Shown here: positions 24,433 to 32,866 of the stretch, piece after piece
Layout: each line of letters begins with the position of its first letter
How positions within the stretch are numbered: position 1 is the stretch's first letter
Source of the DNA: JAUVZF01 sp964539385
Lineage (GTDB): Bacteria; Planctomycetota; Phycisphaerae; FEN-1346
Assembly (NCBI GenBank): GCA_964539385.1
Contig: CAZIJC010000001.1
Coordinates: 62,001 to 126,000, forward strand
DNA: 64,000 bases
Reading direction: 5' to 3'
Made by a program: the position numbers and the translations under genes
Notes under the pieces: generated by a model
What the model saw: only the letters and a program-made list of their open reading frames with translations
Database searches by the model: none
Told to the model about the DNA's origin: nothing

Positions 24433-26902
24433 TCAGGCTTCCGCATCCGGCGTGTCTTCTGAGTTGCTCTCGCCGGCGCTGCGGCTCCCGGCGGTTTCGT
24501 CGCCCGACGTCTCGTCAGACTCGTCGGCTTTCTTGGCCTTGCGGCTCTTCTTCTTGACTTCGGCCTTCTTCTTGACTTCGGCCTTCTTCTTGACTTCGGA
24601 CTTCTTCTTGACTTTGGACTTCTTCTTGGCCTTCGACTTCTTCTCAGACTTGTCTTCGACTTCGGCGTCGGCGGTTTGGTCAGGGCCTGTGGATTCCTCA
24701 ACCTCCTCGGCTTCGGCGCCGGCCTCGGCCCGATCATCGCTTTCGGCCTTCCGGGCCTCCTCAACTTCGGCCGGCTCGTCNNNNNNNNNNNNNNNNNNNN
24801 NNNNNNNNNNNNNNNNNNNNNNNNNNNNNNNNNNNNNNNNNNNNNNNNNNNNNNNNNNNNNNNNNNNNNNNNNNNNNNNNCGGCTGCGCGGCCTTCTCGG
24901 CGTCGTCAACCTCTTCAGCCTGCTCGGCTTCCTCGACCTCAACCGGCTCGTCGGACGCAACCTCGGCCCGATCATCGCTCTCGGCCTTCCGGGCCTCCTC
25001 AACTTCGGCCGGCTCGTCCGGCTGCGCGGCCTTCTCGGCGTCGTCAACCTCTTCAGCCTGCTCGGCTTCCTCGGCCTCAACCGGCTCGTCGGACGGGGGT
25101 TCGGCCTTTTTAACGTGCGCCTCGGGCAGGGCGGTGCCGAACAGGGTCGTGCCATCGCCCGCACCTTCTTCCTGGTCCTCGGCATGCTGGATGCCGCCCA
25201 GGCGCGGCGCGGCCCTCGCCTCGACCGCCGCGGCGGCAGTCCCCTCTTCTTCTTCGGCCGCCCACTGGACGCGCTTCAGGCTCAGCCCGATCTTTCGTTC
25301 GTCGGTATCCACCCGCAAAACCTTGACCTCAAGTTCCTCGCCCGGCTTGACCATGTCCTCCGGATTGTCCACCTTGTGGTCCGCCAGTTCCGAAACGTGC
25401 AGCAGCCCTTCGAGGCCTCCCTCCAACTCGACGAACACGCCGAAGTTCGCAACCTTCGTCACCTTGCCCTTGACGATGGCGCCGGCCACGTACTTCTCCG
25501 GGATCCTGCGTTCCCACGGGTCCTCTTCGAGTTGCTTCAGGCCCAGGGCCACGCGTTTCTTGTCCTGGTCCACGCTCAGGACAACGCATTTGACCTTGTC
25601 GCCCTTCTTGAGCACCTCGGACGGATGACCGACCTTCTGCGTCCACGACATGTCGGACACGTGCAGGAGGCCGTCGATGCCCTCCTCGATCTCGATGAAC
25701 GCCCCGTAGTTCGCCAGGTTCTGGACCACGCCTTCAACGATCTGGCCGGGCGGGTACTTCTCTTTGACCAGCGTCCAGGGATTCACCTCGGTCTGCTTGA
25801 TGCCGAGGCTGATCTCCTGCTTGGCCTTGTCGATGGCCAGGACCACGACCTCGACCTCCTCGCCGACGCCAACCACCTCGGACGGGTGGTTGATCCGCTT
25901 GGTCCACGACATCTCGCTGACGTGCACCAGCCCCTCGATGCCTTCCTCGAGTTTGACGAAGGCGCCGTACGGGGTGATGTTGACGACCTCGCCCGATACC
26001 TTCTCGCCGATCGGGTACCGCGTCTCGATATCGTGCCACGGCGAGGCGGTTTTCTGCTTCAGGCCGAGGGCCACCTTCTCCTTCTCGCGGTCGATCGAGA
26101 GGATCTTGATCCGGACTTTCTCATCGATCGAGACGGCTTCGCTCGGATGGCCCACGCGTCCCCACGCCATGTCGGTAATGTGCAGGAGACCGTCGATGCC
26201 TCCCAGGTCCACAAACGCGCCGAAATCGGCGATGTTCTTGACCACGCCGTCGCGCATCTGGCCCACCCGCATGGTCAAGAGCAGTTCGCGCTTGGCCTGC
26301 TCGCGCTGCTCCTCGATCAGGCGGCGGCGAGAGACCACGATGTTACGCCGGTCGGCGTCGATCTTCAGAATCTTGCAGGAGATCTCCCGCCCGAGGTACT
26401 GCGACACGTCCGGCGGGCGACGGATGTCCACCTGGCTCGCCGGAAGGAACACCGGCACGCCGATGTCCACCAGCAGACCGCCCTTGATCTTGCGGCTGAC
26501 GCGGCCCTGGACCACGTCGCCCTCGACGTGTTCGCTGAGGACTTTCTCCCAGCCCTTGATGCGGTCGGCCTTCCGCTTCGACAGGATCACCAGGCCGCTT
26601 TCGTCCTCCACGGCCTCCAGCAGAACATCGACCTGCTGCCCGACTTCGACCTTGCCGCCCTCGAACTCTTCAAGCGGCACGCTGCCTTCGCTCTTGAACC
26701 CCACGTCGATGACGGCATCGTTGCCGATGACGCGCACCACGCGCCCCTTCACCACGCTGCCTGACTCAAACGCCTGAATGGAATCTTCGTAGAGTTGTTC
26801 GAGTCGGCCGGCCGCGTCGGCCTCGCCCAGGACCGCCCGGACTTCTTGTTCGATGTCCGTGCCGTTCAGACCGTACTCACGGTGGATTTGGCTTTTCTGC
26901 AT
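24433..26902 (-). CDS. rpsA: Ribosomal protein S1 with long repetitive charged tail (interrupted by assembly gap)
   Basis: Six consecutive S1 (OB-fold RNA-binding) domains are visible, the same number as in Gram-negative S1, which helps mRNA dock on the 30S subunit. Repeats 3-6 share the FGAFV/DGLLH pattern. After the sixth domain comes a long acidic tail of 46-residue units (DEPVExEEAEQAEEVDDAEK and so on). A lysine tail of KKAEVK-like units and a Ser/Asp/Glu-rich end follow. The 100-N gap at 24781-24880 lies inside the acidic repeats and shifts the apparent frame; the last 116 codons read in another frame only because the gap length is arbitrary. The ATG at 26902 lacks a strong ribosome binding site, as in many S1 genes. 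Confidence 0.93.
24548..24630. repeat. 18-bp tandem repeat encoding the lysine-rich S1 tail
   Basis: Units close to CTTCTTGACTTCGGCCTT (minus strand, K-K-A-E-V-K) are repeated about four to five times with small changes, giving alternating KKK and acidic/valine residues near the end of ribosomal protein S1. Confidence 0.75.
24739..25090. repeat. 138-bp tandem repeats encoding the acidic S1 tail
   Basis: One complete 138-bp unit (46 codons) lies at 24953-25090. A second unit starts at 24952 and runs into the N gap, and a further remnant follows the gap from 24780 down to about 24739. Near-identity of the copies explains the assembly break, so the true copy number is unknown. Confidence 0.85.
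24781..24880. other. Assembly gap of 100 N
   Basis: Exactly 100 undetermined bases within the tandem repeats of rpsA. The length is a scaffolding convention, not a measured distance. Confidence 0.99.
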
Positions 26903-27029
26903 GCTGTGCGTTACCCGCTCACCCGTTGCCCTGCTCAACGGCAAGAGAAGTTGACGCCCGACCGCCGGGCCACTTGCCGCCCTCGTTCCACGAGGCTCAC
27001 GAACCTGCGCCGGTCCGCAAAAGAGTCGT

Positions 27030-27058
27030 ACTATACGCTACCGCCGTTCGCACTGCAA
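27030..27058 (-). promoter_or_regulatory. Promoter of rpsA overlapping the ispH 3' end
   Basis: On the minus strand TTGCAG (plus 27053-27058) and TATAGT (plus 27030-27035) are 17 nt apart. The start would lie near 27023, giving rpsA a leader of about 120 nt. S1 can therefore be made independently of the cmk-plsC-ispH transcript. Confidence 0.6.
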
Positions 27059-27931
27059 GGCCTTAATCCGCTCGCACACCGCGTCGATGATCCACTGTGG
27101 GGTGGACGCCCCGGCCGCCACGCCGACGCGCGGCCGCTCGTGAAGCATCGCCTCCGCCACTTCCTCGCCGACCTCCACGTGATACGTCGGCACGCCCCGG
27201 GCCGCGCACAGTTCCGCCAGCCGATTCGTGTTGGCGCTGTTGCGCCCGCCGATGACGAACATCACGTCCACGTGCCCGGCCAGGTCCGCCGCACCTCGCT
27301 GCCGCTCAACCGTGGCCGCGCAGATCGTGTTCTCCACGCGGGCCTCCTCCAGGTCGCGCTCTCGCAGCGCTGCGGCCATTTCGCGGAACGCCTCCGGCGA
27401 GAACGTCGTCTGGGCCGCCAGGGCCACGCGGCCCGACAGGCCCAGCCGCCGGACCGCCTCGATGTCGTTGACGACGACGGCAGCCGGCGCGTGGCCCCGA
27501 ATCGCACGCACCTCCGGATGCGACGCGTCGCCTGCCACGATCACCCGGTATCCCGCTTCCTGGAGTTGGACCGCCAAGGTCTGAACGCGACGCACCAGCG
27601 GGCACGTCGCGTCGATGATAGCCAAGCCCCGCCGCCGCGCCTCCGCCACGACGTCCGGCTGAAGGCCGTGGCTGCGGATCAGCAGCACCCCGCCGCCGGC
27701 TATCTCGTCGAGCGACTCGATGACACGGAACCCCTTTCCGGCCAGTCGCTCCATCTCCTGCGGGTTGTGGATGAGCGGTCCGAGACAATACACCGCCTCG
27801 CCGCTTGCCAGGGCCGTCTCAGCCAGTCTCAGCGCGCGGCGAACGCCAAAGCAGACGCCGCTGCCCTCGGCCACCCGGATGCCGACGCGGCCGGCCGAAC
27901 CGTTCTCCGCACCCGAACCCATGGCGCTCAC
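27038..27931 (-). CDS. ispH: 4-hydroxy-3-methylbut-2-enyl diphosphate reductase
   Basis: A 297-residue [4Fe-4S] enzyme making IPP and DMAPP, the last step of the MEP isoprenoid pathway. The three cluster cysteines are Cys27 (GVCFGV), Cys110 (DATCPLV) and Cys204 (NTICAAT). Conserved RSHG, VAGDASHPEV and GGRNSANTNRL segments bind substrate. The start is GTG at 27931 after GGGAGGGG; an ATG at 27922 is possible. It sits between plsC and rpsA, an order (cmk-plsC-ispH-rpsA) also found in Firmicutes. The MEP pathway could feed the UbiA-type prenyltransferase at the left end of the window. Confidence 0.97.
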   Translation of the reverse strand: MSAMGSGAENGSAGRVGIRVAEGSGVCFGVRRALRLAETALASGEAVYCLGPLIHNPQEMERLAGKGFRVIESLDEIAGGGVLLIRSHGLQPDVVAEARRRGLAIIDATCPLVRRVQTLAVQLQEAGYRVIVAGDASHPEVRAIRGHAPAAVVVNDIEAVRRLGLSGRVALAAQTTFSPEAFREMAAALRERDLEEARVENTICAATVERQRGAADLAGHVDVMFVIGGRNSANTNRLAELCAARGVPTYHVEVGEEVAEAMLHERPRVGVAAGASTPQWIIDAVCERIKALQCERR

Positions 27932-27965
27932 GCAACACCCCTCCCGGTCAACCTACCGGCGACCG

Positions 27966-28604
27966 CTAAACGGCGCCAGCAGCCCTCCGTCTCAGTTCCG
28001 CCTGAAGGTTGAGCATTTGCCGCCGCACGCCCGCCATCACCTCGTCCGGCTCGCCTGCCGCCGCCTCTGCCGCCGAAACCGCCTTGCCGCACGCTACCCG
28101 TATGGTGTGCGGCCGCGGGAGCACGCACGTGCGAGGCCACGCCTCGAACGCCCCGTCGATCACCATCGGCATGACTGGCACCCCCGCCCGTGCGGCAATC
28201 GCGACGGGACCGCCGTGCAGCAGGGAGATCGAGCCGTCGCGCGTCCGTGTCCCCTCCGGGAACATCAGGACGACCGCCCCCGCCCTCAGCCGCGCCAGCG
28301 CCTCCCGAACCGCCCCCAGGTCCGCCTTCCCCCGGCGAACCGGAAACGCATACAGGCTCCGGATAAGCCACCGAAACGGCGCGACCCGAAACAGCGACTC
28401 ACGCGCCATCGGATGGTACGGCCGGGGCATCCCCACGGCAGCAAGCACCGGGTCCAGATAACTCTGGTGGTTCGCAACGACCAGCACCCCCCCCTGCCTC
28501 GGGAGCCGATGCCGGTGATACACGCGAATGCCGAAGATGAGGACGAACACCACCCGCGCCACCTGCTGCAGAAGAGCGTACCAGGCGTGCCTCAGACCGT
28601 TCAC
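27966..28604 (-). CDS. plsC: 1-acyl-sn-glycerol-3-phosphate acyltransferase
   Basis: A 212-residue membrane-associated acyltransferase that converts lysophosphatidate to phosphatidate in phospholipid synthesis. It has the NHQSYLD form of the catalytic NHx4D motif, a glycerol-phosphate-binding segment, FPEGTRTRDG, and a hydrophobic N-terminal anchor. The start is GTG at 28604 overlapping the cmk stop as GTGA, so its translation is coupled to cmk. The downstream ispH follows after 34 nt. Length and motifs are normal for PlsC. A stand-alone broader acyltransferase role cannot be excluded. Confidence 0.92.
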   Translation of the reverse strand: MNGLRHAWYALLQQVARVVFVLIFGIRVYHRHRLPRQGGVLVVANHQSYLDPVLAAVGMPRPYHPMARESLFRVAPFRWLIRSLYAFPVRRGKADLGAVREALARLRAGAVVLMFPEGTRTRDGSISLLHGGPVAIAARAGVPVMPMVIDGAFEAWPRTCVLPRPHTIRVACGKAVSAAEAAAGEPDEVMAGVRRQMLNLQAELRRRAAGAV

Positions 28605-29314
28605 GCGGTGCCCTTCCTGAAGCGCTCGACTTCGGCGGCGAGCGCGTCCACCATTTCCTCGATCGTCATGTCCGTCGTGTCCACGACGACGGCGTCGTCG
28701 GCGGCCTTCAGGGGCGAGACATCTCGCGTTATATCGCGGCGGTCGCGTTCGGTTATCTCTCTCAGCACGTCGCGGTACGACCGCACCTGGCCCCGCTCCT
28801 GGAGTTCCAGTTGCCGCCGCCGCGCGCGGACCTCCGGGTCGGCGTCCAGGAAGAACTTGACGTCGGCGTCCGGAAAGACCACCGTGCCCTGGTCGCGTCC
28901 CTCGGCCACGACATCGCCGGCCGTGGCGGCAAACTCGCGCTGAGCGGCCACCAGCACCTCGCGGACACCGGGCGTCCGCGCCACGTAGTGCGAGTGCGTG
29001 CTGACGCGGTTCTCGCGGATGGCCGCCGTCACGTCCAACCCGTCGAGACGGACGCGCTGTGCTCCCCCTGCGGGTCCATACGGAGGCGTACTGCCCTGTA
29101 TGGCCGGCTCGCCGTCCAACTCGACGGTGCTGGAGGCGGCCATCTTGGTCAGGGCCTTGGGGTCCTCCAGGTCGAGACCGTGCTGGAGGGCCTTGAGCGT
29201 CAGGGCGCGGTACATCGCCCCGGTGTCAAGGTGCCCGGCGCCGAGCCGCCGCGCCAGATGCGCCGCCGCCGTGCTCTTGCCGCTCCCCACGGTTCCGTCA
29301 ATCGTGATGATCAT
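28601..29314 (-). CDS. cmk: Cytidylate kinase
   Basis: A 237-residue P-loop kinase that phosphorylates CMP and dCMP. IDGTVGSGKST is the Walker A loop, HLDTGAMYRA and the late AEGRDQGTVVFPDA segment bind CMP. Between AIQG and QRVRLDG there is an insertion of about eleven residues (STPPYGPAGGA), not present in typical enzymes, encoded by a GC-rich segment at about 29068-29100. The ATG at 29314 has no ribosome binding site, and TATAAT lies 9 nt upstream, so the mRNA is probably leaderless. A longer in-frame extension upstream carries no similarity. Confidence 0.94.
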   Translation of the reverse strand: MIITIDGTVGSGKSTAAAHLARRLGAGHLDTGAMYRALTLKALQHGLDLEDPKALTKMAASSTVELDGEPAIQGSTPPYGPAGGAQRVRLDGLDVTAAIRENRVSTHSHYVARTPGVREVLVAAQREFAATAGDVVAEGRDQGTVVFPDADVKFFLDADPEVRARRRQLELQERGQVRSYRDVLREITERDRRDITRDVSPLKAADDAVVVDTTDMTIEEMVDALAAEVERFRKGTA

Positions 29315-29323
29315 GGGACGCCG

Positions 29324-29352
29324 ATTATAACGCGGGGCGCGAAACGTGAAAA
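29324..29352 (-). promoter_or_regulatory. Promoter of cmk-plsC-ispH, near-leaderless
   Basis: On the minus strand TTTTCA (plus 29347-29352) and a perfect TATAAT (plus 29324-29329) are 17 nt apart. The transcription start would fall about 3 nt before the cmk ATG at 29314. Confidence 0.6.
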
Positions 29353-29425
29353 GACCTGAAAACCCGCCGGCTTCGGCATGAACTTCCGGCAGGACGGGCG
29401 CGGGCGACATATCTCACAGTCTGCG

Positions 29426-30733
29426 TCAGTCGCGCGCCAGCGAAAACTCGTAGAGCCGAACCAGCGACAGACGCAGATTCACCTCCCACCCGTTGCCGTC
29501 CTCCGTCGGGCGCGACGTCACGATCCGCACACTCGACAGGAACGTCTTGAGGTCGCGCCGGAATCGACTGTCTTTCGCGGCACGCTGACGCACGGTCACG
29601 CCGGTGCTCAACGTAAGGGCGTCCACTTTCTTCTCCACGGCCGAGATGGCCCGGACTTTGGCGGACCGCGCCGCCAGGACACGGGCTTCTTCGCGGTCGG
29701 CCACGTCGGGGCTGAACGGCGCCTCCGCGCGTGCCTCGACCGCCTCGGCCGCCCAATCGGGCAGCGGCACCCGGTTCGCAACGACCGCGGCGTCGGCAGG
29801 ACGGATCTCGGAAGCCGGCGGCATGCCGCGGCCCGTCGCGGTCAGGCGCCGGACCTTCAGCCGGATCGACAGCCGGTCGAGTTGGTCATCGGTCCACGTC
29901 TCGGCCCGGCGGAGCGTGCGGATGTCTTTCAACACACGAATCAGGTCCGGAACCATCGCCGCGACGGTTACCTCGGCGATGCGGTCGGGCATCATCCGCG
30001 GCGGGCCAGCCACCGGCAGCGACCGGACGAACGCCTCGAACCCGGCCTCCGACGCCGCCGACCCGCCCACCAGATCGCCGACCTTATGGGTTGGTCCCAG
30101 ATACACGCTTTTCAGGCGTTCGGCCATCGCGCGGTACGCCCCAATGCGTGCCGCACGAAGCGCCTCCACGCGACCGGTCGCCGTCACGCGCTCCCATCCG
30201 ACGGGGAACATCTCGGGCAGGTCCTCCAGCGACGCCGACTCCAGATGCTCGAGAACCTCGGACGACGGGTCCCTCGGCGCGCGGCCGCGACCCCCGGCCC
30301 GGACGTACCCGTCGACCGCCACGTACCGCAGGTCCGCCAGTTCGCCCGTCTCGTGCTCGCCGGGAGTGTAGAGTTCGGCCACCTTGCGGACCACGGCGTC
30401 CACCGGCGCCTCCACGTCCACTTCGGCGACGCCGTCGGAATAGACGCGCGGCTCACCGGCCATCTGCGCCGACCGCAGGAACACCCGCAGGAGCATCTCC
30501 TTGTCGCTGCCCGGGCCGAGCGCCCGGCCGACCGTCTTGACGGCCGAGACGCGCGCCGCCAGCACCTTCTCGGTGAGGCGGCTCACGGCATCGACCTGGC
30601 CGGCGCGGATCGCCAGCATCCGGGCCTGGTCGGGCGTGCAGCCGTCCGGCTTCGCCGGCGTCACGGCAAGGGCGGCGCAAGAGACCGCCAGGAAAACCGT
30701 CACGGTCACGAGGGCATCTCGTGCGTTCGACAT
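29426..30733 (-). CDS. Exported protein with three LPP20/FlgT-like repeats
   Basis: A 435-residue protein with a signal peptide (MSNARDALVTVTVFLAVSCAAL). Three similar segments follow, near residues 45-130, 185-275 and 350-425. Each has an Ala-rich helix 'RxLAARxAxxxAxxxLxxKV' followed by a strand-rich part ending in VEVxVEAPVxxV-like sequence. The pattern is that of the LPP20/FlgT-N fold, found in lipoproteins and flagellar outer-membrane accessory proteins. No lipobox is clear, although a Cys lies in the hydrophobic core. It starts 4 nt after the DUF4432 stop, last in the pyrK-pyrD-DUF4432 series. Function is unknown. Confidence 0.75.
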   Translation of the reverse strand: MSNARDALVTVTVFLAVSCAALAVTPAKPDGCTPDQARMLAIRAGQVDAVSRLTEKVLAARVSAVKTVGRALGPGSDKEMLLRVFLRSAQMAGEPRVYSDGVAEVDVEAPVDAVVRKVAELYTPGEHETGELADLRYVAVDGYVRAGGRGRAPRDPSSEVLEHLESASLEDLPEMFPVGWERVTATGRVEALRAARIGAYRAMAERLKSVYLGPTHKVGDLVGGSAASEAGFEAFVRSLPVAGPPRMMPDRIAEVTVAAMVPDLIRVLKDIRTLRRAETWTDDQLDRLSIRLKVRRLTATGRGMPPASEIRPADAAVVANRVPLPDWAAEAVEARAEAPFSPDVADREEARVLAARSAKVRAISAVEKKVDALTLSTGVTVRQRAAKDSRFRRDLKTFLSSVRIVTSRPTEDGNGWEVNLRLSLVRLYEFSLARD

Positions 30734-30737
30734 GCGC

Positions 30738-31814
30738 TCAGCCGCTCTTGATTGTCTGTTCGAGGTCCGCAAGTTCCTCGGCCCCAAGGTGGACGCCGAT
30801 GGTCACGGCCGTATCGAACGATTCGCCGGCATCGAGTTCCGGCATCGCGCCGCGCTGGCGAAGCGCCTCGCGCGGCGGGAACGGGCAGTTCATCGGTTCA
30901 ACGCCCACGACGTACGTGCCCTGCCCCATCATCTTCCACTCGGCCATCTGCGGCAGCGTCTCGAGGTTCCACGTGACCGACACGGCGAACCCGCCGCCCA
31001 AGTCCGGGTTGACGATGGCGGCACGGGCCAGGCCGTCGGCGCCCGCTTTCGGAACGATCTGGTAGACTTGTTCCTCGAACCCCTCGGTGGGCGGCTGGAA
31101 CTCGCAGTGCCTGTCCTGCGCGGCCGCCGCATGGTCCGTCACCGGGCTGACCGACTCCACATCGACCAGCAGGCGGCTGCTTGGCGAGACGAGCGGCCAG
31201 CCGAGGTTCACGTGGTACAGCAGCATGGCCGCGCTGCGCGCGTACCCGGCGTTCGTGATGCGGTCGGCGACCTGGATTGTTCGCGAACCGAGTGCGGTCG
31301 TAATCGTGCGCTCCAGGACCAGGGTGGGCCTGAAGACCTCGGCCTCTCGTACTTGACCGCTGATGCGGATGAGGTACTGGTCACCGTGCCAGGCACACTC
31401 GACGGCCACCCGCTTGGCCGAGAGGTGCGACGCGCGGCCGTGAAGACCCCACCTCTGGCCGTCCTCGGTATCCGGCGCCCCGAAGTGCCTCAGCCCGCAC
31501 GTCGTAAGCAGCCCGCCGTGGAACGATCGAAGCCAGCGGAACCCTTCCGGGTCGAAACGCTCGGGCGCCACCGGGCCCGTACTCGATTCCCATGCGAACG
31601 GGCGGCCGGCAAGGCGGGCCGAGCCGATGTCCAGGCACCGGTCCGGCAAGACGGTGAACACGAGGCCCGACCCCGTCCAGACGTCGATGCCGCGCATGCC
31701 GCGCGCCGGCCCCTCGTCAAAGACGAACGGCCGCGCGCCCGCAACCTGCTCGATGCGACCCACTCGCTCGGCGAGTTCCTCGGGCGTCAACGATTGACCG
31801 AACAGGTCAGGCAT
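30738..31814 (-). CDS. Aldose-1-epimerase-like protein (DUF4432 family)
   Basis: A 358-residue cytosolic protein with the galactose-mutarotase-like beta-sandwich pattern: TVLPDRCLDIG, FHGGLLTTCGLRHFG, WGLHGRASHL, LLYHVNLGWP and a final VVGVEPMNCPFPPR. The His residues in FHGG, GLHGR and LYHVN correspond to the catalytic region of related mutarotases. DUF4432 members are usually linked to sugar or aldose use, but the substrate is unknown. The ATG at 31814 follows AAGGAG. It sits between pyrD and the exported repeat protein in one run of minus-strand genes, with no obvious functional tie to pyrimidine synthesis. Confidence 0.85.
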   Translation of the reverse strand: MPDLFGQSLTPEELAERVGRIEQVAGARPFVFDEGPARGMRGIDVWTGSGLVFTVLPDRCLDIGSARLAGRPFAWESSTGPVAPERFDPEGFRWLRSFHGGLLTTCGLRHFGAPDTEDGQRWGLHGRASHLSAKRVAVECAWHGDQYLIRISGQVREAEVFRPTLVLERTITTALGSRTIQVADRITNAGYARSAAMLLYHVNLGWPLVSPSSRLLVDVESVSPVTDHAAAAQDRHCEFQPPTEGFEEQVYQIVPKAGADGLARAAIVNPDLGGGFAVSVTWNLETLPQMAEWKMMGQGTYVVGVEPMNCPFPPREALRQRGAMPELDAGESFDTAVTIGVHLGAEELADLEQTIKSG

Positions 31815-31853
31815 GGCAACACTCCTTGCGTGACAGCGAACCAAAGGACGGCG

Positions 31854-31879
31854 CGCGCCGGGCAAGCCCGGCGGCTAAC
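31854..31879. repeat. Palindromic repeat overlapping the pyrD stop
   Basis: This 26-base element begins CGCGCCGGGCAAGCCCGGCG and ends GCTAAC. It contains the palindrome CGCCGGGC-AA-GCCCGGCG and supplies the TAG stop codon of pyrD. An identical copy lies at 32841-32866 after pyrK. Confidence 0.8.
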
Positions 31880-32816
31880 ACGGCACAATCGCGCCAACCA
31901 GTTGCAGCGGGCTGCTGCAACCCAGGCGCCCGAGCGCCTCGCGCAGCCCTTCGAGGAGTTTCGGCGCGGCCAGGGGGTCCACGAAGTTGGCGGTGCCGAC
32001 CGCCACGGCGGTGGCGCCGGCCCGGATGAACTCGACGACGTCCTCCGCGAACTGGATGCCGCCCAGGCCGATGATCGGAATCTCGCGCGGCCCGGCCACC
32101 TCCTCCCACACGCGGCGGACCATGTACAGGGCCACCGGCTTGATCGCCGGCCCCGACACGCCGCCGATAACGTTCGTCAGGACGGGCCGCCCCGTCCACG
32201 GGTCGATCGCCATGCCGCGCAGCGTGTTGATGAGACTGAGGGCCTCGGCCCCGGCATCGACGGCGGCGCGGGCGGTGACGGCGATGTCGGTGATGTTCGG
32301 GCTGAGTTTGACGATGAGCGTGGCGCGCGAGACCTTCGCCCGCACGTCCTCGACGAGGCGGCTCAGGATGTTCGGATCGAGGCCGAACTCGATGCCGCCC
32401 TCTTTGACGTTCGGGCACGAGACGTTCAGTTCGATCCCCGCCACGCCCGGCGTCGCATCGAGCGCGGCGCACACCTCGAGGTACTCCTCTGGCGTCGAGC
32501 CCGCCACGTTCACGATGACCGGCACGTCGCAGGCCGCCAGGGCCGGCAGTTTCTCGTTCAGGAAGACCTCCAGCCCGACGTTCGCCAAGCCGATGGCGTT
32601 GATCATGCCGGCGCGGACCTCGGCCAGTCGCGGCGGCGGATGGCCCTCGCGGGCGTCGCGCGTGATGGACTTCGTGACGATCGCCCCGAGCAGTGACAGG
32701 TCGTAAAACCGGGCCAGTTCCTCGCCGTAGCCGGCGCAGCCCGATGCCGTTGCGATGGGGTTCTTCATCGCGATACGGCCGACCGCGACGCTGAGGTCGA
32801 TTTCAGGTGTACTCAT
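31875..32816 (-). CDS. pyrD: Dihydroorotate dehydrogenase B, catalytic subunit
   Basis: A 313-residue FMN enzyme of class 1B that oxidises dihydroorotate to orotate in pyrimidine synthesis and works with PyrK. Visible features are MKNPIATASGCAGYG, TKSITRDAREGHPPPR, NVSCPNVKEGG with the catalytic Cys, LSLINTLRGMAID, GGVSGPAIKP and GLGGIQFAEDVVEFI. Length is normal. The ATG at 32816 lies 51 nt after the pyrK stop, separated by a palindromic repeat. Its own stop codon is provided by a second copy of that repeat. Confidence 0.96.
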   Translation of the reverse strand: MSTPEIDLSVAVGRIAMKNPIATASGCAGYGEELARFYDLSLLGAIVTKSITRDAREGHPPPRLAEVRAGMINAIGLANVGLEVFLNEKLPALAACDVPVIVNVAGSTPEEYLEVCAALDATPGVAGIELNVSCPNVKEGGIEFGLDPNILSRLVEDVRAKVSRATLIVKLSPNITDIAVTARAAVDAGAEALSLINTLRGMAIDPWTGRPVLTNVIGGVSGPAIKPVALYMVRRVWEEVAGPREIPIIGLGGIQFAEDVVEFIRAGATAVAVGTANFVDPLAAPKLLEGLREALGRLGCSSPLQLVGAIVPC

Positions 32817-32840
32817 GGGCAAATTCTCTCGAACAGCGGA

Positions 32841-32866
32841 CGCGCCGGGCAAGCCCGGCGGCTAAC
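32841..32866. repeat. Palindromic repeat between pyrK and pyrD
   Basis: Exact copy of the 26-base element at 31854-31879, directly after the pyrK TAA. The 8-bp stem CGCCGGGC/GCCCGGCG with a 2-nt loop could fold in the pyrK-pyrD transcript. Confidence 0.8.

Noticed and set aside
24548..25092. CRISPR-like or satellite non-coding repeat
   Set aside because: The 18-bp and 138-bp units keep codon register and encode the S1 tail.
24433..25185. Separate small gene encoding the lysine-rich protein
   Set aside because: It has no start of its own and continues the S1 repeats after the N gap; the frame difference comes from the arbitrary gap length.
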